Shown piece after piece: positions 53,206 to 64,000 of a stretch of 64,000 bases of DNA. The position numbers were made by a program, and so were the translations under genes. Position 1 is the first letter of the stretch. Each line of letters begins with the position of its first letter. This DNA is from Plesiomonas shigelloides (lineage in GTDB: Bacteria; Pseudomonadota; Gammaproteobacteria; Enterobacterales; CAMTGL01), in NCBI RefSeq assembly GCF_900087055.1, contig NZ_LT575468.1, forward strand, positions 2,669,773-2,733,772, given 5' to 3'. The notes under the pieces were generated by a model, which had not been told where the DNA came from, did not search any database, and saw only the letters and a list, made by a program, of their open reading frames with translations.

Positions 53206-53714
53206 TACTTGTTGCCTACCATTTTGATAACTTGAGAAGAGATATCCATGTCAGGGCGCGCAAACACGACAGCGTTGGTATCAATAACTGCGCTGTAACC
53301 TTCCTTGTTAGCGATGGTTTTCACTGCATCTTGTACCTGACGCAGGATCTTATTACGTTCTTCGGCCTGACGACGACGGCTATCTTCTTCCAGTGCACGA
53401 CCTTTCAGATTGAAATCAGCCTGCATTTGGGCGATATCACGCTCTGCTTTGGTGCGGTCACTGTTAGACATCGTGCTGCCATCACGCTGCAGCTTTTCCA
53501 TGCGATCACGGATACGCTTTTCCAGAGACTGCAGTTCAGAAGCACGGCTCTTGAACTCAGACTCCAGCTGACGCGCAACCTTTTCACGCTGTGGCAGCTG
53601 TTGGAACACACTTGCCACATCAACAACAGCAATTTTCTGCTCGGCGGCATTCACCACGGCACTCGATGCCATCAGCGCAATACCTACGCCAGCTGCCTGT
53701 AACCACTTTTTCAA
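53205..53714 (-). CDS. skp: Periplasmic chaperone Skp (OmpH)
   Basis: 169 aa with signal peptide (about 1-23, ending VNAAEQ). The long coiled-coil arms (residues about 40-140) carry unfolded outer-membrane proteins to Bam[25 protein letters not shown] is the conserved start of the mature core. Lies between bamA and lpxD. Confidence 0.95.
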   Translation of the reverse strand: MKKWLQAAGVGIALMASSAVVNAAEQKIAVVDVASVFQQLPQREKVARQLESEFKSRASELQSLEKRIRDRMEKLQRDGSTMSNSDRTKAERDIAQMQADFNLKGRALEEDSRRRQAEERNKILRQVQDAVKTIANKEGYSAVIDTNAVVFARPDMDISSQVIKMVGNK

Positions 53715-53750
53715 GGTTGTCTCCTTACTTTTATATTGATAGCACGGCTA

Positions 53751-56192
53751 TCAGAATGTTCTGCCGATATTGAACTGGAATTGTTCAACCCGGTCACCTT
53801 CATATTTCTTATACGGCTGCGCGTACGAGAATACAAGTGGGCCAAGCGGTGACATCCACTGCAGGGCGATACCCGCAGACATACGGATCCGGCTCGGATC
53901 GCCGTAATCACCAAAGTATTGCTGATTTTCTGTCGCGTAACCGGCATTCAAGATCGCCGCACTGGAGCTCCAGTGGGTATCCCACACCGTACCGGCATCC
54001 ACAAACACCGAGGTACGTACCGAGTTACGGTATTTTTCGCTGATAAACGGCGTTGGCACAATCAGCTCGGCGCTGGCCGTTGCCATGGCGTTACCGCCCA
54101 CCGCATCCTCAGAGCCACTCAGCACACAAGTGCTTGGATCTTTTGGATTGGTGCAACGATCGTCAGTGCCTTTGTTGTAGAAGTAAATCGCTTTTGGACC
54201 GATGGTGTTAGAACGGAAACCACGCACAGTACTGAAACCACCGGCGTAGAAGTTCTCATAGAACGGCAACACTTTATCACCGTAACCATCAGCATAGCCT
54301 AAACGCGAACGACCCAGTACCACCCACTCACGGTCTCGATCCAGCGGATAGTAACCGGCGATATCAAAGTTCAGTTTGTAGAACTGGTTATCGGAGCCAG
54401 GCGTAGTGATCTTACCGTTCAAGTTGGCTCGAATACCTTTGGTCGGGAAGAAACCACGGTCCAAGTTGTTATAGGTCCAACCGGCAGTCAGCTGGAAATC
54501 ATCCGAGGACAGTTTTTGGTTGTCAAAGCTGTCTTGCATGCTGTTCAAATAAGACAGCATGTTCACCGTAGGGGTGATATTGGAGATTTCGTTGTGTACA
54601 TAGCCAATACCGGTACGCAGGCTGTTGTACTCATTGACCGGGAAGCCCAGTGTGCCATCTACACCGTAGCTGAGGTTGTTATACTCAGACAGGCTGTAGT
54701 CTTGCTCGGCTTTAAAGTCGTTATAGAAAATCCGACCGCCCAGACTCACGCCATCTTTGGTGAAGTATGGGTTAGTGTATTCAAAGGCCGCATAGGTCTG
54801 GTAATCGTTACGGGTAGCGTTAATCCCCACGGTATTACCGGTACCCAGGAAGTTCTCCTGCTGCACCCCGACCTGGAAGCTGATACCACTTTCCGTACCG
54901 TAACCGACACCAAAGTTCAGACTACCGGTATTACGCTCTTTGACCTTGTACAGCACATCAACCTGATCGCGGGTACCCGGTACTCGTACCGTTTCGGTAT
55001 CCACGGTTTCAAAGTAGCCCAGACGGTTCAGACGCTCTTTACCGGACTCGACCTGATTACTGGCCAGCCACGAGCCTTCCATCTGACGCATTTCGCGGCG
55101 CAGCACTTCATCTTTAGTGATGTCGTTGCCTTCAAAGCGAATACGACGCACGTAGAAACGCTCACCCGGCTCGACATTCATCACCAGCTTGACGGTCTGG
55201 TTTTTCTCATCCATCTCTGGGCGAGTGGTCACTTTCGGATACGCGTAGCCATAGCGCCCCAGCAAGGACTTAATGTCCTCTTCCATTCGGGTCACTTTGG
55301 TGCCGTTATACAGCTCATCTGGCTCAACATGCACCAGCGCTTGCAGTGCCGTAGCATGGCCGGCCAGATTGCCGGTCAGGGTCACCCCTTGCAGCTTGTA
55401 CTGCTTGCCTTCATCGATATTGATGGTGATGTAGATGCCTTTTTTATCCGGACTCAAGCTGACCTGAGTCGACTCGATACGGAAATTGGCATAGCCGTGG
55501 TCACGGTAGTAGGTTTGCAGGGTTTCCAGATCGCCGGCCAGTTTTTGTTTCTGGTACTTACGATCGCCAACCAAGTTCCACCATGGCACTTCATCACGCA
55601 GGGCAAATTGGGACAGCAAGGTATTGGTGCTGAACGCTTTGTTCCCAACGATGTTGATCTGTTGGATGTTGGAGGATACGCCTTCGGTGAAGATCAGTTT
55701 CAGATCGACACGGTTACGTGGCAGTGGCGTCACCACCGCTTTCACGTTGGCGCTGTATTTACCCACGCTGTAGTAGAAATCTTCCAAGCCCTTTTCGATG
55801 GTGGACAGCGAGGTACGATCCAGCGCTTCACCCACTCGAATCCCCGAAGCATCGAGGTTTTGTTTCAGGGCATCTTCTTTCAGTGCCTTGTTACCGGAGA
55901 AGGTAATGCTGGCAATCGTCGGACGCTCTTTGACCTGCACCAGCAAGGTTGAGCCATCACGCAGCACGCGCACATCTTCAAAGTTACCGGTAGCAAACAA
56001 GGCTCGGATAATCTGCGCGACTTCGTCGTCATTAACTTCATCACCCACTCGTACCGGCATGCTCAACAATGCCGCACCTTTGGCGACACGTTGCAAACCT
56101 TCAAACTGGATATCTTTGACTACAAAGTCGGCACCGTAAGCGGTGGCGCTGCTGAAAAGCAGCGACGCAAGAAGCAGTTTTTTCATCGCCAT
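53751..56192 (-). CDS. bamA: Outer membrane protein assembly factor BamA
   Basis: 813 aa Omp85 protein, E. coli 810. Signal peptide [20 protein letters not shown] nearly as in E. coli; five POTRA domains (about 22-425); C-terminal barrel with the loop 6 VRGF motif ([14 protein letters not shown]) and a C-terminal aromatic FQFNIGRTF for self-insertion. Central pore of the BAM machine whose accessory BamE is also encoded in this window. Confidence 0.98.
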   Translation of the reverse strand: MAMKKLLLASLLFSSATAYGADFVVKDIQFEGLQRVAKGAALLSMPVRVGDEVNDDEVAQIIRALFATGNFEDVRVLRDGSTLLVQVKERPTIASITFSGNKALKEDALKQNLDASGIRVGEALDRTSLSTIEKGLEDFYYSVGKYSANVKAVVTPLPRNRVDLKLIFTEGVSSNIQQINIVGNKAFSTNTLLSQFALRDEVPWWNLVGDRKYQKQKLAGDLETLQTYYRDHGYANFRIESTQVSLSPDKKGIYITINIDEGKQYKLQGVTLTGNLAGHATALQALVHVEPDELYNGTKVTRMEEDIKSLLGRYGYAYPKVTTRPEMDEKNQTVKLVMNVEPGERFYVRRIRFEGNDITKDEVLRREMRQMEGSWLASNQVESGKERLNRLGYFETVDTETVRVPGTRDQVDVLYKVKERNTGSLNFGVGYGTESGISFQVGVQQENFLGTGNTVGINATRNDYQTYAAFEYTNPYFTKDGVSLGGRIFYNDFKAEQDYSLSEYNNLSYGVDGTLGFPVNEYNSLRTGIGYVHNEISNITPTVNMLSYLNSMQDSFDNQKLSSDDFQLTAGWTYNNLDRGFFPTKGIRANLNGKITTPGSDNQFYKLNFDIAGYYPLDRDREWVVLGRSRLGYADGYGDKVLPFYENFYAGGFSTVRGFRSNTIGPKAIYFYNKGTDDRCTNPKDPSTCVLSGSEDAVGGNAMATASAELIVPTPFISEKYRNSVRTSVFVDAGTVWDTHWSSSAAILNAGYATENQQYFGDYGDPSRIRMSAGIALQWMSPLGPLVFSYAQPYKKYEGDRVEQFQFNIGRTF

Positions 56193-56223
56193 CTTTATTA
56201 TGCGTTCTTCCTAATTGCCCCGC

Positions 56224-57588
56224 TTACAGGCGGGAAAAATCGTTGAATAGCGCAACGCCCATCAACAACACCAATAATACTGTGCCAAAACGGAAGCAGT
56301 ACTCCTGCACCCGCTCTGACAAGGGTTTACCTGTCACCCCTTCAATGGCCAAGAACAGCAGATGTCCGCCATCCAATACCGGCAGAGGAAACAGATTTAT
56401 AATACCTAAGTTCACGCTGATTAGCGCCAGAAAACCTAAGTAAAATACCAGCCCGAATTCCGCCGTCATCCCGGCACCTTTGGCAATGGAGATCGGACCG
56501 CTCAAACTCTTGATACCGACATCGCCGGTAAAGAGTTTCCCCAGCATATCCAAGGTTAGTTCGGACAATTGTACCGTTTTTTGTGTCGCTTTGATCAGAC
56601 TGTCAACCAGACCAAACTGGCGTACAAACTGATACTCTGCCGGTAACGGTAACACTTTTGGTGCGATACCGGCATAACCGATGCGTTGGCCTTGACCGTC
56701 AGTCTGCTCTTGCGGGATCAGAGTCACGTTTCGGGTCACCCCGTCACGCTCGGCCACCAGTTGCAGTGGTTGCAACGGATGCGCTTGTACCTGACGCACG
56801 AAGCTAGACCAATCAGTCAGCGGCTGACCATCGAGAGCAATAATCTTGTCGCCCACCTGCAAACCAGCCTGTGTCGCCGGTGAATCGGCGCCCACAGAAG
56901 CAATCTCGGTCAAAATGCTTGGGCCTTTCGGCGTGATCCCCAGCGCACCAAATGCGGTTTGCTTATCGGGCTCAAAACTCCACCCATCCAGCGGTAGCGT
57001 TTTTTGCATCACCGCAGTTGTACCGGATGCGGTAAAGGGGCTGACGTCGATCGTGGCTTGTTGATCACCAATCAGTGACACCAACGCCAGATTCACTGAC
57101 TCCCAGTCAGGTGTTTCGATACCGGCAACCGATTTAAGTTCCATTCCCGGCGTAATTCCAGCACGCGCAGCAATCGAATTCGGCGCCACAGCGCCTACCA
57201 CCGGATGCACACTCGGGATCCCGAGCAGGAATACCGCCCAGTACGCCAGCACCGCAAACACAAAGTTAGCGAACGGACCTGCGGCCACAATGGCGGCACG
57301 CTGCCAGACGGTTTTATTGTTAAACGCCTGCGTGCGCAACTCATCCGGTACCGGTGCCACACGCTCATCGAGCATTTTGACATAACCACCGAGTGGGATC
57401 AGCGACAGGGTAAACTCGGTGCCCTGCTTATCCACGCGGCGCCACAGAATTTTGCCAAAGCCGAGCGAGAAACGCTCGACCTTAACCCCGCAGCGACGCG
57501 CCACCCAGAAATGGCCAAATTCGTGAACTGAAATCAGAATCCCCAGCGCCACTAAAAACGCCAGCAGATTCCAAAGCGCTCCTGTCAT
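56224..57588 (-). CDS. rseP: Site-2 protease RseP
   Basis: 454 aa intramembrane zinc protease, E. coli 450. HEFGH at 22-26 is the zinc site; two PDZ domains occupy about 120-310; [12 protein letters not shown] gives the third zinc ligand. Cleaves RseA to release sigma-E, and clears remnant signal peptides. Sits between cdsA and bamA as in E. coli. Confidence 0.97.
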   Translation of the reverse strand: MTGALWNLLAFLVALGILISVHEFGHFWVARRCGVKVERFSLGFGKILWRRVDKQGTEFTLSLIPLGGYVKMLDERVAPVPDELRTQAFNNKTVWQRAAIVAAGPFANFVFAVLAYWAVFLLGIPSVHPVVGAVAPNSIAARAGITPGMELKSVAGIETPDWESVNLALVSLIGDQQATIDVSPFTASGTTAVMQKTLPLDGWSFEPDKQTAFGALGITPKGPSILTEIASVGADSPATQAGLQVGDKIIALDGQPLTDWSSFVRQVQAHPLQPLQLVAERDGVTRNVTLIPQEQTDGQGQRIGYAGIAPKVLPLPAEYQFVRQFGLVDSLIKATQKTVQLSELTLDMLGKLFTGDVGIKSLSGPISIAKGAGMTAEFGLVFYLGFLALISVNLGIINLFPLPVLDGGHLLFLAIEGVTGKPLSERVQEYCFRFGTVLLVLLMGVALFNDFSRL

Positions 57589-57645
57589 CGTTCTATCCTT
57601 GTCTGCTCTGTAAGCTTGCCATTCAGCATGACGGCTTGAACGCCA

Positions 57646-58500
57646 TTAAAAAACCAGCAGTAACAAGCAGGCAAATACCGGCACCGCCGCGGTCAGGCTA
57701 TCGATACGATCGAGCACCCCACCGTGGCCCGGCATAATTTGTCCGCTGTCTTTGACGCCTGCTTCGCGCTTGAACATACTTTCGGTCAGGTCGCCCAGTA
57801 CTGATACGGCCACGGCGATCACCGAGCTGATGATCATGCTGTGAGTCCCGGCTTGCAGTGGCGAGAAGTGATCGAACACCACCGCAATCACGGCAGATGT
57901 TGTCAGGCCGCCAATCACGCCTTCCCAAGTCTTCGCCGGTGACACTTTCGGTGCCAGCTTGTGCTTACCAAAGGCCTTACCGGTAAAGTACGCCCCCGAG
58001 TCAGCGCCCCAGATCAGGAACAGCAGATACAAAATCCACACAGCCCCAAAAGAGCTGTCTACGCTGTACGAGTACATGCGCAGCACAATTAAGCCCCAGA
58101 AAAACGGCACCAGCGTCAGCAAACCGAAGAGAACTTTCAACCGTTTGGCGTTATGCCACCATTTAGCCGAACTCGGGTAGCCAAGCACTAACCCTAAGGC
58201 CAGCAGCCACCACAACGGGGCAATAATCAGCACCGTCCGGATAAAGGTGTTTTGCAATAGAATCGAGGTATCCTGCACCGGCACAGCCAGTAAGGAGGCG
58301 CCCAAGCCCAAACCACAAATCACCGCGATACCCGCGCGTACAGCTTTATTTTCAAAGCCAGCCAACAATGCCCACTCCCAGGCAGCCAGCATACTCAACG
58401 CCAGCGCCAGCAAGGCAAAATGCAGCGGCGACAGTAAAAATAAGCCTGCAATGACTAAAGGAACCAAAATCAGTGCAGTAATAATACGTTGCTTGAGCAA
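57646..58500 (-). CDS. cdsA: Phosphatidate cytidylyltransferase
   Basis: 284 aa, about eight transmembrane segments. Makes CDP-diacylglycerol, the precursor of all phospholipids. The CDS signature runs from SPAKTWEGVIGG to VSVLGDLTESMFKREAGVKDSGQIMPGHGGVLDRIDS. The preceding GADSGAYFTGKAFGKHKLAP is also conserved. Confidence 0.97.
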   Translation of the reverse strand: MLKQRIITALILVPLVIAGLFLLSPLHFALLALALSMLAAWEWALLAGFENKAVRAGIAVICGLGLGASLLAVPVQDTSILLQNTFIRTVLIIAPLWWLLALGLVLGYPSSAKWWHNAKRLKVLFGLLTLVPFFWGLIVLRMYSYSVDSSFGAVWILYLLFLIWGADSGAYFTGKAFGKHKLAPKVSPAKTWEGVIGGLTTSAVIAVVFDHFSPLQAGTHSMIISSVIAVAVSVLGDLTESMFKREAGVKDSGQIMPGHGGVLDRIDSLTAAVPVFACLLLLVF

Positions 58501-58534
58501 TGAAACCTCCTAAGCTCTACTCATCCGCCGTTGC

Positions 58535-59281
58535 TCAACGGCCGTTGTCGCCAGTACCACCAAAACGTCTGTCGCGACAGACAAAGGATGAAACAGCACG
58601 GTCAAATTCTTGTTCATCAAAATCTGGCCATAGCACCTCAGAAAAGTAGAACTCGGCATAGGCTATCTGCCACAACAAAAAGTTGCTGATCCTATGCTCG
58701 CCACTGGTTCTGATGACCAAGTCTACTGGAGGTTGATCCCCCATGCATATCACCTTACTGAGCAAGGTTTCGTCGATATCATCAGTGTGAAGTTTACCCT
58801 CTTGTACTTGGGCAGCAATCTGCCGAGTGGCTTGTACGATATCCCAGCGCCCACCATAGTTAGCGGCCACATTTAACACCAAACCGGTGTTGTTGGCGGT
58901 GAGCGCTTCCACACTGGCGATGCGCTCTTGTAACCGGGTGCTGAAACGGGAGATGTCACCGATAATCCGCAGGCGGATATTATTCTTGTGCAGGCTCTTA
59001 GCTTCATTATCGAGTGCGCGCATAAATAATTCCATGAGCGCGGAAACTTCCTGCTCAGGACGGCGCCAGTTTTCACTGCTAAATGCGTACAAGGTCAAGG
59101 ATTGGATATGGTTGCGGGCGGCATAACTGACTGAACGGCGTACAGCTTTAACACCTGCTTTATGTCCAAAAATCCGCATTTTGCCTTGTTGCTTGGCCCA
59201 GCGTCCGTTGCCATCCATGATAATAGCAACGTGTTTAGGCAGTTGTTCGGCTGTAAATGCTTGCGGTTGCGGCTCTGCCAT
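58535..59281 (-). CDS. uppS: Undecaprenyl diphosphate synthase
   Basis: 248 aa cis-prenyltransferase making the lipid carrier for peptidoglycan and O-antigen. Catalytic Asp23 in [10 protein letters not shown], then [26 protein letters not shown] and the C-terminal [27 protein letters not shown]. Confidence 0.97.
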   Translation of the reverse strand: MAEPQPQAFTAEQLPKHVAIIMDGNGRWAKQQGKMRIFGHKAGVKAVRRSVSYAARNHIQSLTLYAFSSENWRRPEQEVSALMELFMRALDNEAKSLHKNNIRLRIIGDISRFSTRLQERIASVEALTANNTGLVLNVAANYGGRWDIVQATRQIAAQVQEGKLHTDDIDETLLSKVICMGDQPPVDLVIRTSGEHRISNFLLWQIAYAEFYFSEVLWPDFDEQEFDRAVSSFVCRDRRFGGTGDNGR

Positions 59282-59381
59282 AGGTGTCTAAGTCATTCCT
59301 GTCAAAGTCTTACTGCGCTTTTTGCTCCGCGGCGCCAGTGGCTGCCCGCGGAATTCTGGCCGGCGTCGAGGACCGGATCGT

Positions 59382-59406
59382 AAAAAAGCCGTGTTAACAC
59401 ACGGCC
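59382..59406 (-). terminator. Intrinsic terminator between dxr and uppS
   Basis: Minus-strand stem GCCGTGT / ACACGGC followed by T6, in the 288-bp gap after dxr. It implies that uppS and the genes after it have their own promoter in 59282-59381. Confidence 0.8.
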
Positions 59407-59569
59407 TTGCGCAATCTCTTTTTTGCCTTTCTTACTTTTTGTTCGCGATCACTGTGTTATTTACGACCAACGTCAAAACGTGACCGAGAAAAAGCGACAG
59501 CTTAAAACATCACTATATCACTTCGTGAATAGCGGAACAAACCTGCCGTCGCGCCGCGGCAGGCCGCAT

Positions 59570-60775
59570 TTAACACGCGGTGATCTGCTGCGCGGCGCAC
59601 GCGCGGGCGCGACGGTCAATCTCTAGGACATCCTCAACCGAGGTAGGTTCCGGTAACGTCAGCGTATCCAACACCTGTCGGTTCACGGTGGCAATCTGAG
59701 TAAAGCCGATTTGTCCCTGCAAAAAGGCCTCAACACTGATTTCGTTGGCCGCATTCAAGGCGGTCGTCGCCATCTGCCCCTGCTGGCATGCTTCGATAGC
59801 CAATTGCAGGCACGGGTAGCGGTTAAAGTCAGGTTGCTCAAAGCTCAGGCCCGATAAGCGGAAAAAGTCGAGCGGCGCTACACCGGTTTGAATACGCTCA
59901 GGATACGCCATAGCATGACCAATTGGGGTGCGCATATCAGGATTACCCATCTGCGCCACTACACTGCCATCGCTAAAACGCACCATCGAATGGATGATCG
60001 ACTGCGGGTGGATAATCACTTCCATCTGCTCAGCACTGGCATTAAACAGCCAGCGCGCTTCGATGTACTCCAGCCCTTTGTTCATCATGGTAGCCGAGTC
60101 CACCGAGATTTTTCGCCCCATGGACCAATTAGGATGGGCGCAGGCTTGCGCCGGTGTCAGCGCGGCAAACTCGCTCAGTGGCGTAGTGCGAAATGGCCCG
60201 CCAGAGCCGGTCAAGACGATTTTATCGACACCCGCCGCTGCCAGATCGCAAAAGCCCAGCTCACGCTGCACATTTTCAGGCAAACACTGAAATATCGCGT
60301 TATGTTCGCTATCCACCGGCAGCAACTGCGCCTGATGACGCTGCACTTCCTGCAAGAACAGGCGACCACAAGTGACCAACGCTTCTTTGTTGGCCAGCAA
60401 AATCCGCTTACCTGCGCGAATCGCGGCCAGGGTTGGCAGCAGGCCCGAGGCGCCGACAATGGCCGCCATCACCTGATGGGCTTCTTCTTGCGCGGCCACC
60501 GCCAACACGCCCGCTTCACCACTGAGCACTTCAGTGTGGCAGCCGTGCTGTTGCAGTTGTGCACGCACAGCCGCTGCAGCATCGGCATCGGCCATCGCCG
60601 CCAGACGGGGGCGAAATTGCAGACATTGCTGCACCATGACGCTGACATTACGACCCGCGGCCAACCCGACCACCGAGAAACGCTGCGGATTACGTGCCGC
60701 GACATCAAGAGTGCTGACACCGATAGAGCCGGTGGAGCCCAAAACGCTTAAATTCACCATCAGTTGATTACTCAT
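59570..60775 (-). CDS. dxr: 1-deoxy-D-xylulose 5-phosphate reductoisomerase
   Basis: 401 aa, second enzyme of the MEP isoprenoid pathway, target of fosmidomycin. NADPH site [25 protein letters not shown]; metal and substrate region [29 protein letters not shown]. Feeds uppS downstream. ATG at 60775; a slightly later start (MVNLSVLG, codon 6) is possible. Confidence 0.96.
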   Translation of the reverse strand: MSNQLMVNLSVLGSTGSIGVSTLDVAARNPQRFSVVGLAAGRNVSVMVQQCLQFRPRLAAMADADAAAAVRAQLQQHGCHTEVLSGEAGVLAVAAQEEAHQVMAAIVGASGLLPTLAAIRAGKRILLANKEALVTCGRLFLQEVQRHQAQLLPVDSEHNAIFQCLPENVQRELGFCDLAAAGVDKIVLTGSGGPFRTTPLSEFAALTPAQACAHPNWSMGRKISVDSATMMNKGLEYIEARWLFNASAEQMEVIIHPQSIIHSMVRFSDGSVVAQMGNPDMRTPIGHAMAYPERIQTGVAPLDFFRLSGLSFEQPDFNRYPCLQLAIEACQQGQMATTALNAANEISVEAFLQGQIGFTQIATVNRQVLDTLTLPEPTSVEDVLEIDRRARACAAQQITAC

Positions 60776-60956
60776 GATCTGCTTGGTATCACTTGCTGGG
60801 AGCTGGATAACATCGTTGCCAATCTGCCGAGATGAACCGCAGAGTTAGCGGTTAGCAGTATGTTTGAAAGTCGATGACTTACACGGCGGGTTAAAATGAT
60901 ACGGCGAATATCGCAAGGTTAATAGTGTTTAACACCAAAATCTGACGCATCCATAA

Positions 60957-60984
60957 AACAAAAGCGTCGCCAAGGCGACGCTTT
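60957..60984 (-). terminator. Terminator after frr
   Basis: AAAGCGTCGC / GCGACGCTTT stem with CAAG loop, then TGTTTTATG on the minus strand; the T-run is interrupted. Confidence 0.7.
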
Positions 60985-60998
60985 TCTGCGCGAGGAGA

Positions 60999-61556
60999 TT
61001 AAAACTCCATCAGCTCTTTTTCTTTCTCAGCCAGCGCTTCGTCCACTTTTTTCACCATCAAATCGGTGATTTTCTGGATTTCGTCCTGTGAACGACGCTC
61101 GTCGTCTTCGCTGATTTCTTTGTCTTTCAGCAGCGCTTTGATCTTGTCGTTCGCATCACGGCGTACGTTACGTACCGACACACGACCTTGCTCAGCTTCA
61201 GCACGCACGATCTTGATCAGATCTTTACGACGTTCTTCGGTCAGCGGTGGCAACGGAACACGAATAGTCGCGCCGGCGGAGCTTGGGTTCAGGCCCAGAT
61301 CAGAAGTCAGAATGGCTTTTTCTACTGCGGCACCGATGCTACGGTCAAACACAGTGATCGCCAGGGTACGGGCATCTTCCGCAACCACGTTGGCCAGTTG
61401 GCGCAGCGGAGTTGGTGAGCCGTAATATTCAACGGTGATCCCTTCCAGCAGGCTAGGATGCGCACGGCCGGTACGGATTTTGGAAATATGGTTATTGAAT
61501 GCTTCTACGCATTTTTCCATGCGCACTTGCGCATCTTGCTTGATTGCGTTGATCAC
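60999..61556 (-). CDS. frr: Ribosome recycling factor
   Basis: 185 aa, exactly the E. coli length. Splits post-termination ribosomes with [30 protein letters not shown] and [19 protein letters not shown] are typical. The GTG at 61556 is chosen because E. coli frr also starts with GTG, the length then matches, and GAAGGG precedes it. A longer frame from 61622 is rejected. Confidence 0.96.
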   Translation of the reverse strand: MINAIKQDAQVRMEKCVEAFNNHISKIRTGRAHPSLLEGITVEYYGSPTPLRQLANVVAEDARTLAITVFDRSIGAAVEKAILTSDLGLNPSSAGATIRVPLPPLTEERRKDLIKIVRAEAEQGRVSVRNVRRDANDKIKALLKDKEISEDDERRSQDEIQKITDLMVKKVDEALAEKEKELMEF

Positions 61557-61641
61557 GATGTAACCCTTCAATTCTGCTAGTGAACAGGTGGTAAGATACC
61601 GCGCTTTGCCCCTTTGAGGCAAAAACTTAACGTGGGCAATA

Positions 61642-62364
61642 TCAGGAAATTACTGTGCCTTCACGTTCACCCATTACCACTCGGCGCAGTGCACCTGGTT
61701 TGTTCATGTTAAAGACACGGATTGGCATACCGTGGTCACGCGCCAAGGTAAAGGCGGCCAGATCCATCACTTTCAATTCTTTTTCCAGTACTTCCTGATA
61801 GCTCAGGGTTTCGTACAGGACTGCATCCGGGTTTTTCGCCGGATCATCGGTAAACACACCGTCAACCTTGGTGGCTTTCAGCACCACATCGGCTTCAATC
61901 TCGATACCGCGCAGGCAAGCGGCAGAGTCAGTGGTGAAGAACGGGTTACCGGTACCGGCAGCGAAAATCACTACTCGGCCGTTACGCAGCAGACTGATGG
62001 CCTCAGCCCAGCTGTAGTTGTCACACACGCCGTTCAATGGAATGGCTGACATCAGACGGGTATTTACATACGCGCGGTGCAGTGCATCACGCATAGCCAG
62101 ACCGTTCATCACGGTTGCCAGCATGCCCATATGGTCACCGACCACACGGTTCATCCCCGCTTTCGCCAGACCCGCGCCACGGAACAGGTTACCACCGCCG
62201 ATAACGACACCAACCTGAACGCCGAGCTCGACCAACTCTTTAATTTCTTGAGCCATGCGATCGAGGATACTCGGGTCAATACCAAATCCTTCTGCGCCCT
62301 GAAGAGCTTCTCCACTCAGTTTCAAAAGAATACGTTGATATGCCGGTTTTGCATTGGTGGTCAT
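61642..62364 (-). CDS. pyrH: Uridylate kinase
   Basis: 240 aa hexameric amino-acid-kinase-fold enzyme, UMP to [49 protein letters not shown] and [29 protein letters not shown] are typical. Start at [10 protein letters not shown] (62364) with AGGAAA 3-4 nt before ACC-ATG. Confidence 0.97.
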   Translation of the reverse strand: MTTNAKPAYQRILLKLSGEALQGAEGFGIDPSILDRMAQEIKELVELGVQVGVVIGGGNLFRGAGLAKAGMNRVVGDHMGMLATVMNGLAMRDALHRAYVNTRLMSAIPLNGVCDNYSWAEAISLLRNGRVVIFAAGTGNPFFTTDSAACLRGIEIEADVVLKATKVDGVFTDDPAKNPDAVLYETLSYQEVLEKELKVMDLAAFTLARDHGMPIRVFNMNKPGALRRVVMGEREGTVIS

Positions 62365-62412
62365 GGTTTTCCTTCCTGACACGCTGTGGATGAATAGTCT
62401 GACGGATATAAA

Positions 62413-62486
62413 GACGCGGCTTACGCCGCATTACTAGCAATTATATGCCGGTAATTAAAACTGAACCGCAGATATCCGCGGTTCAG
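62413..62486 (-). terminator. Terminator of rpsB-tsf
   Basis: Stem CTGAACCGC / GCGGTTCAG (62461-62486) is followed on the minus strand by TTTTAATT. A second small stem GCGGC / GCCGC (62416-62430) follows. Confidence 0.8.
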
Positions 62487-62510
62487 TGGGGTTCTCATGT
62501 AAAGAGAGAA

Positions 62511-63365
62511 TTAATGCTTAGCCATCGCCGCTACTTCAGCAGCAAAGTCAGCTTCAACTTTCTCGATACCTTCACCTACTTCGAAACGTACAAAGCTAAC
62601 TACGTTTGCACCTTTCTCTTTCAGCAGATCGCCAACAGACTTAGAAGGGTCCATTACGAAGGCCTGACCGTACAGGGACACTTCGCCGGTGAACTTCTTC
62701 ATGCGGCCTTCAACCATTTTCTCAACGATTTCACGTGGCTTGCCAGATTGCATACCGATTTCAACCTGGATTTCACGCTCGTGAGCAACAACGTCAGCTG
62801 GAACGTCTTCTGGCTTCACGTACTCTGGCTTGCTAGCAGCGATGTGCATAGCGATGTGCTTGATCAGTTCTTCGTCAGCACCGGTAGCGGCAACTACAAC
62901 ACCGATCTTAGCACCGTGCAGGTAGGTACCTACTTGCTCGCCTTCAACGATGGTTACACGACGGATGTTGATGTTTTCGCCGATCTTAGCAACCAGGTTG
63001 GTACGGGTTTCTTCGAACTTCGCTTGCAGAGCAGCGATGTCAGCGATGCGCTCAGCCAGAGCAGCTTCAACCACTTCTTCGCCGAATGCTTTGAAGCCAG
63101 CATCTTTAGCAACGAAGTCAGTTTCGCAGTTCAGTTCAACGATAGCGGCAACTTTGTTGTCAGCGCTAACTTTAACCAGAATCACACCTTCAGCAGCAAC
63201 ACGGCCAGCTTTTTTAGCCGCTTTGGCTTGACCGTTTTTACGCATGTTGTCGATTGCCAGCTCGATGTCGCCGTTAGCTTCAACCAGAGCTTTTTTACAT
63301 TCCATCATGCCTGCAGCGGTACGCTCACGCAGTTCTTTTACCAGAGCAGCGGTAATTTCTGCCAT
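62511..63365 (-). CDS. tsf: Elongation factor Ts
   Basis: 284 aa, E. coli 283. Nucleotide exchange factor for EF-Tu. UBA-like N-terminus ([24 protein letters not shown]), core contact motif CETDFVAKD, then two core subdomains and a coiled coil. Start MAEITAALV at 63365, preceded by GAGGAT. Codon use is highly biased. Confidence 0.98.
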   Translation of the reverse strand: MAEITAALVKELRERTAAGMMECKKALVEANGDIELAIDNMRKNGQAKAAKKAGRVAAEGVILVKVSADNKVAAIVELNCETDFVAKDAGFKAFGEEVVEAALAERIADIAALQAKFEETRTNLVAKIGENINIRRVTIVEGEQVGTYLHGAKIGVVVAATGADEELIKHIAMHIAASKPEYVKPEDVPADVVAHEREIQVEIGMQSGKPREIVEKMVEGRMKKFTGEVSLYGQAFVMDPSKSVGDLLKEKGANVVSFVRFEVGEGIEKVEADFAAEVAAMAKH

Positions 63366-63397
63366 CGTATTATCCTCGGTTATCTCGGGGGAGATCA

Positions 63398-63425
63398 TAA
63401 AAAACAGGGGCCTCATCGGCCCCTG
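63398..63425 (-). terminator. Terminator/attenuator between rpsB and tsf
   Basis: Stem CAGGGGCC / GGCCCCTG with a five-base loop, then T6 on the minus strand, 34 nt before the tsf ATG. It would make tsf transcripts rarer than rpsB transcripts. Confidence 0.8.
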
Positions 63426-63494
63426 CTAACCATATCAGTCTAGTATCTGACGTGTACTATCTGGTTAATAAGGGCTCTGTTCGAGCGGGCCTTA

Positions 63495-64000
63495 TTACTC
63501 GGCTTCTACGAAGCCTTCTTCAGCCTGAGCAACCAGATCCTGGCCACGGCCTTCGCGAATTGCAGTCGCTGCGGCAGACAGGTACAGTTGAACAGCGCGG
63601 ATGGCGTCGTCGTTACCAGGGATGATGAAGTCTACGCCATCTGGATCAGAGTTGGTATCAACGATAGAGAATACTGGGATACCCAGGTTGTTCGCTTCAG
63701 TGATAGCGATGTGCTCGTGATCAGCATCGATAACGAAGATAGCATCAGGCAAACCGCCCATGTCTTTGATACCACCCAGGCTCTTCTCCAGCTTTTCCAG
63801 CTCACGAGTGCGCATCAGCGCTTCTTTCTTGGTCAGCTTGTCGAAGGTACCGTCTTGAGATTGGGTTTCCAGATCTTTCAGACGCTTGATGGATTGACGA
63901 ACGGTTTTCCAGTTGGTCAGCATACCGCCTAACCAACGGTGGTTTACATAGAACTGATCGCAGCCGTGTGCAGCTTCTTTAACTGCATCGCTTGCAGCGC
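63495..64000 (-). CDS. rpsB: 30S ribosomal protein S2 (C-terminal part; cut by window edge)
   Basis: 168 codons are visible; the reading frame stays open to the last base, so the apparent internal start at 63923 is not real. The part seen includes [42 protein letters not shown] and [23 protein letters not shown], and ends EEGFVEAE, as in E. coli S2. Cotranscribed with tsf. Confidence 0.98.
   Translation of the reverse strand, partial: AASDAVKEAAHGCDQFYVNHRWLGGMLTNWKTVRQSIKRLKDLETQSQDGTFDKLTKKEALMRTRELEKLEKSLGGIKDMGGLPDAIFVIDADHEHIAITEANNLGIPVFSIVDTNSDPDGVDFIIPGNDDAIRAVQLYLSAAATAIREGRGQDLVAQAEEGFVEAE

Noticed and set aside
54516-55952. 478-aa reading frame antisense to bamA
   Set aside because: Fully opposite bamA, no ribosome site, no recognisable domain; a codon-bias shadow.
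62445-63443. 332-aa reading frame antisense to tsf
   Set aside because: Opposite a highly expressed, strongly codon-biased gene and crossing both its terminators.

Overview
The window is a contiguous piece of a gammaproteobacterial chromosome, most likely order Enterobacterales. The evidence is a tmRNA tag reading ANDENYALAA, a 1542-nt 16S rRNA and 2904-nt 23S rRNA of enterobacterial layout, near-identity of many proteins to Escherichia coli, and long gene-order matches with E. coli. An inducible lysine decarboxylase operon, roughly 50% GC and the mosaic gene order would fit Plesiomonas shigelloides. That species name is inference; the 16S at 24754-26295 would settle it.

Layout. (1) 1-2803: a BMP-type nucleoside/simple-sugar ABC importer (binding protein, double ATPase, start of a permease) with a candidate CRP site. 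(2) 2934-6299: an AT-rich minor-pilin operon (fimT-pilW-pilX-pilV types) with a divergent PilE-type pilin. (3) 6339-8623: an M48 lipoprotein protease and an MgtC/DUF4010 membrane protein. (4) 8901-13732: the complete DnaK-DnaJ-GrpE chaperone set in one cluster, with two sigma-32 promoters, and satP between dnaK and grpE. (5) 13872-18999: nadK, recN (two LexA boxes), bamE, ratB-ratA, smpB and ssrA, in the E. coli order. (6) 19266-21120: a CSS-motif EAL phosphodiesterase gene followed, 4 nt after its stop codon, by a perfect array of about 34 copies of an 8-bp unit. (7) 21121-26650: a leftward rRNA operon, 16S - tRNA-Glu - 23S - 5S - tRNA-Asp - tRNA-Trp, with P1/P2 promoters. (8) 26653-36762: gmhB, metNIQ (MetJ boxes), rcsF, trmO, proS, nlpE, yaeP, rof, tilS and yaeR. 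(9) 36846-44195: pdxY and the cadBA operon with its regulator cadC, placed where E. coli carries ldcC. (10) 44430-64000: the conserved macromolecular-synthesis and envelope block accA, dnaE, rnhB, lpxB, lpxA, fabZ, lpxD, skp, bamA, rseP, cdsA, uppS, dxr, frr, pyrH, tsf and rpsB, all leftward.

How the genes work together. The right block couples protein synthesis (rpsB, tsf, frr), isoprenoid and phospholipid precursors (dxr, uppS, cdsA), lipid A (lpxD, fabZ, lpxA, lpxB) and outer-membrane protein biogenesis (skp, bamA, rseP); bamE sits in the left block. Envelope sensing is represented by rcsF and an nlpE homologue. The window joins two segments that are far apart in E. coli (grpE-ssrA and gmhB-rpsB), with the rRNA operon at the junction. 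The most unusual features are the 8-bp array, a possible two-hairpin attenuator in the satP leader, an nlpE homologue without a lipobox, the full cad system at the ldcC locus, and a C-rich, G-poor tract downstream of cadC that resembles a Rho-entry region.
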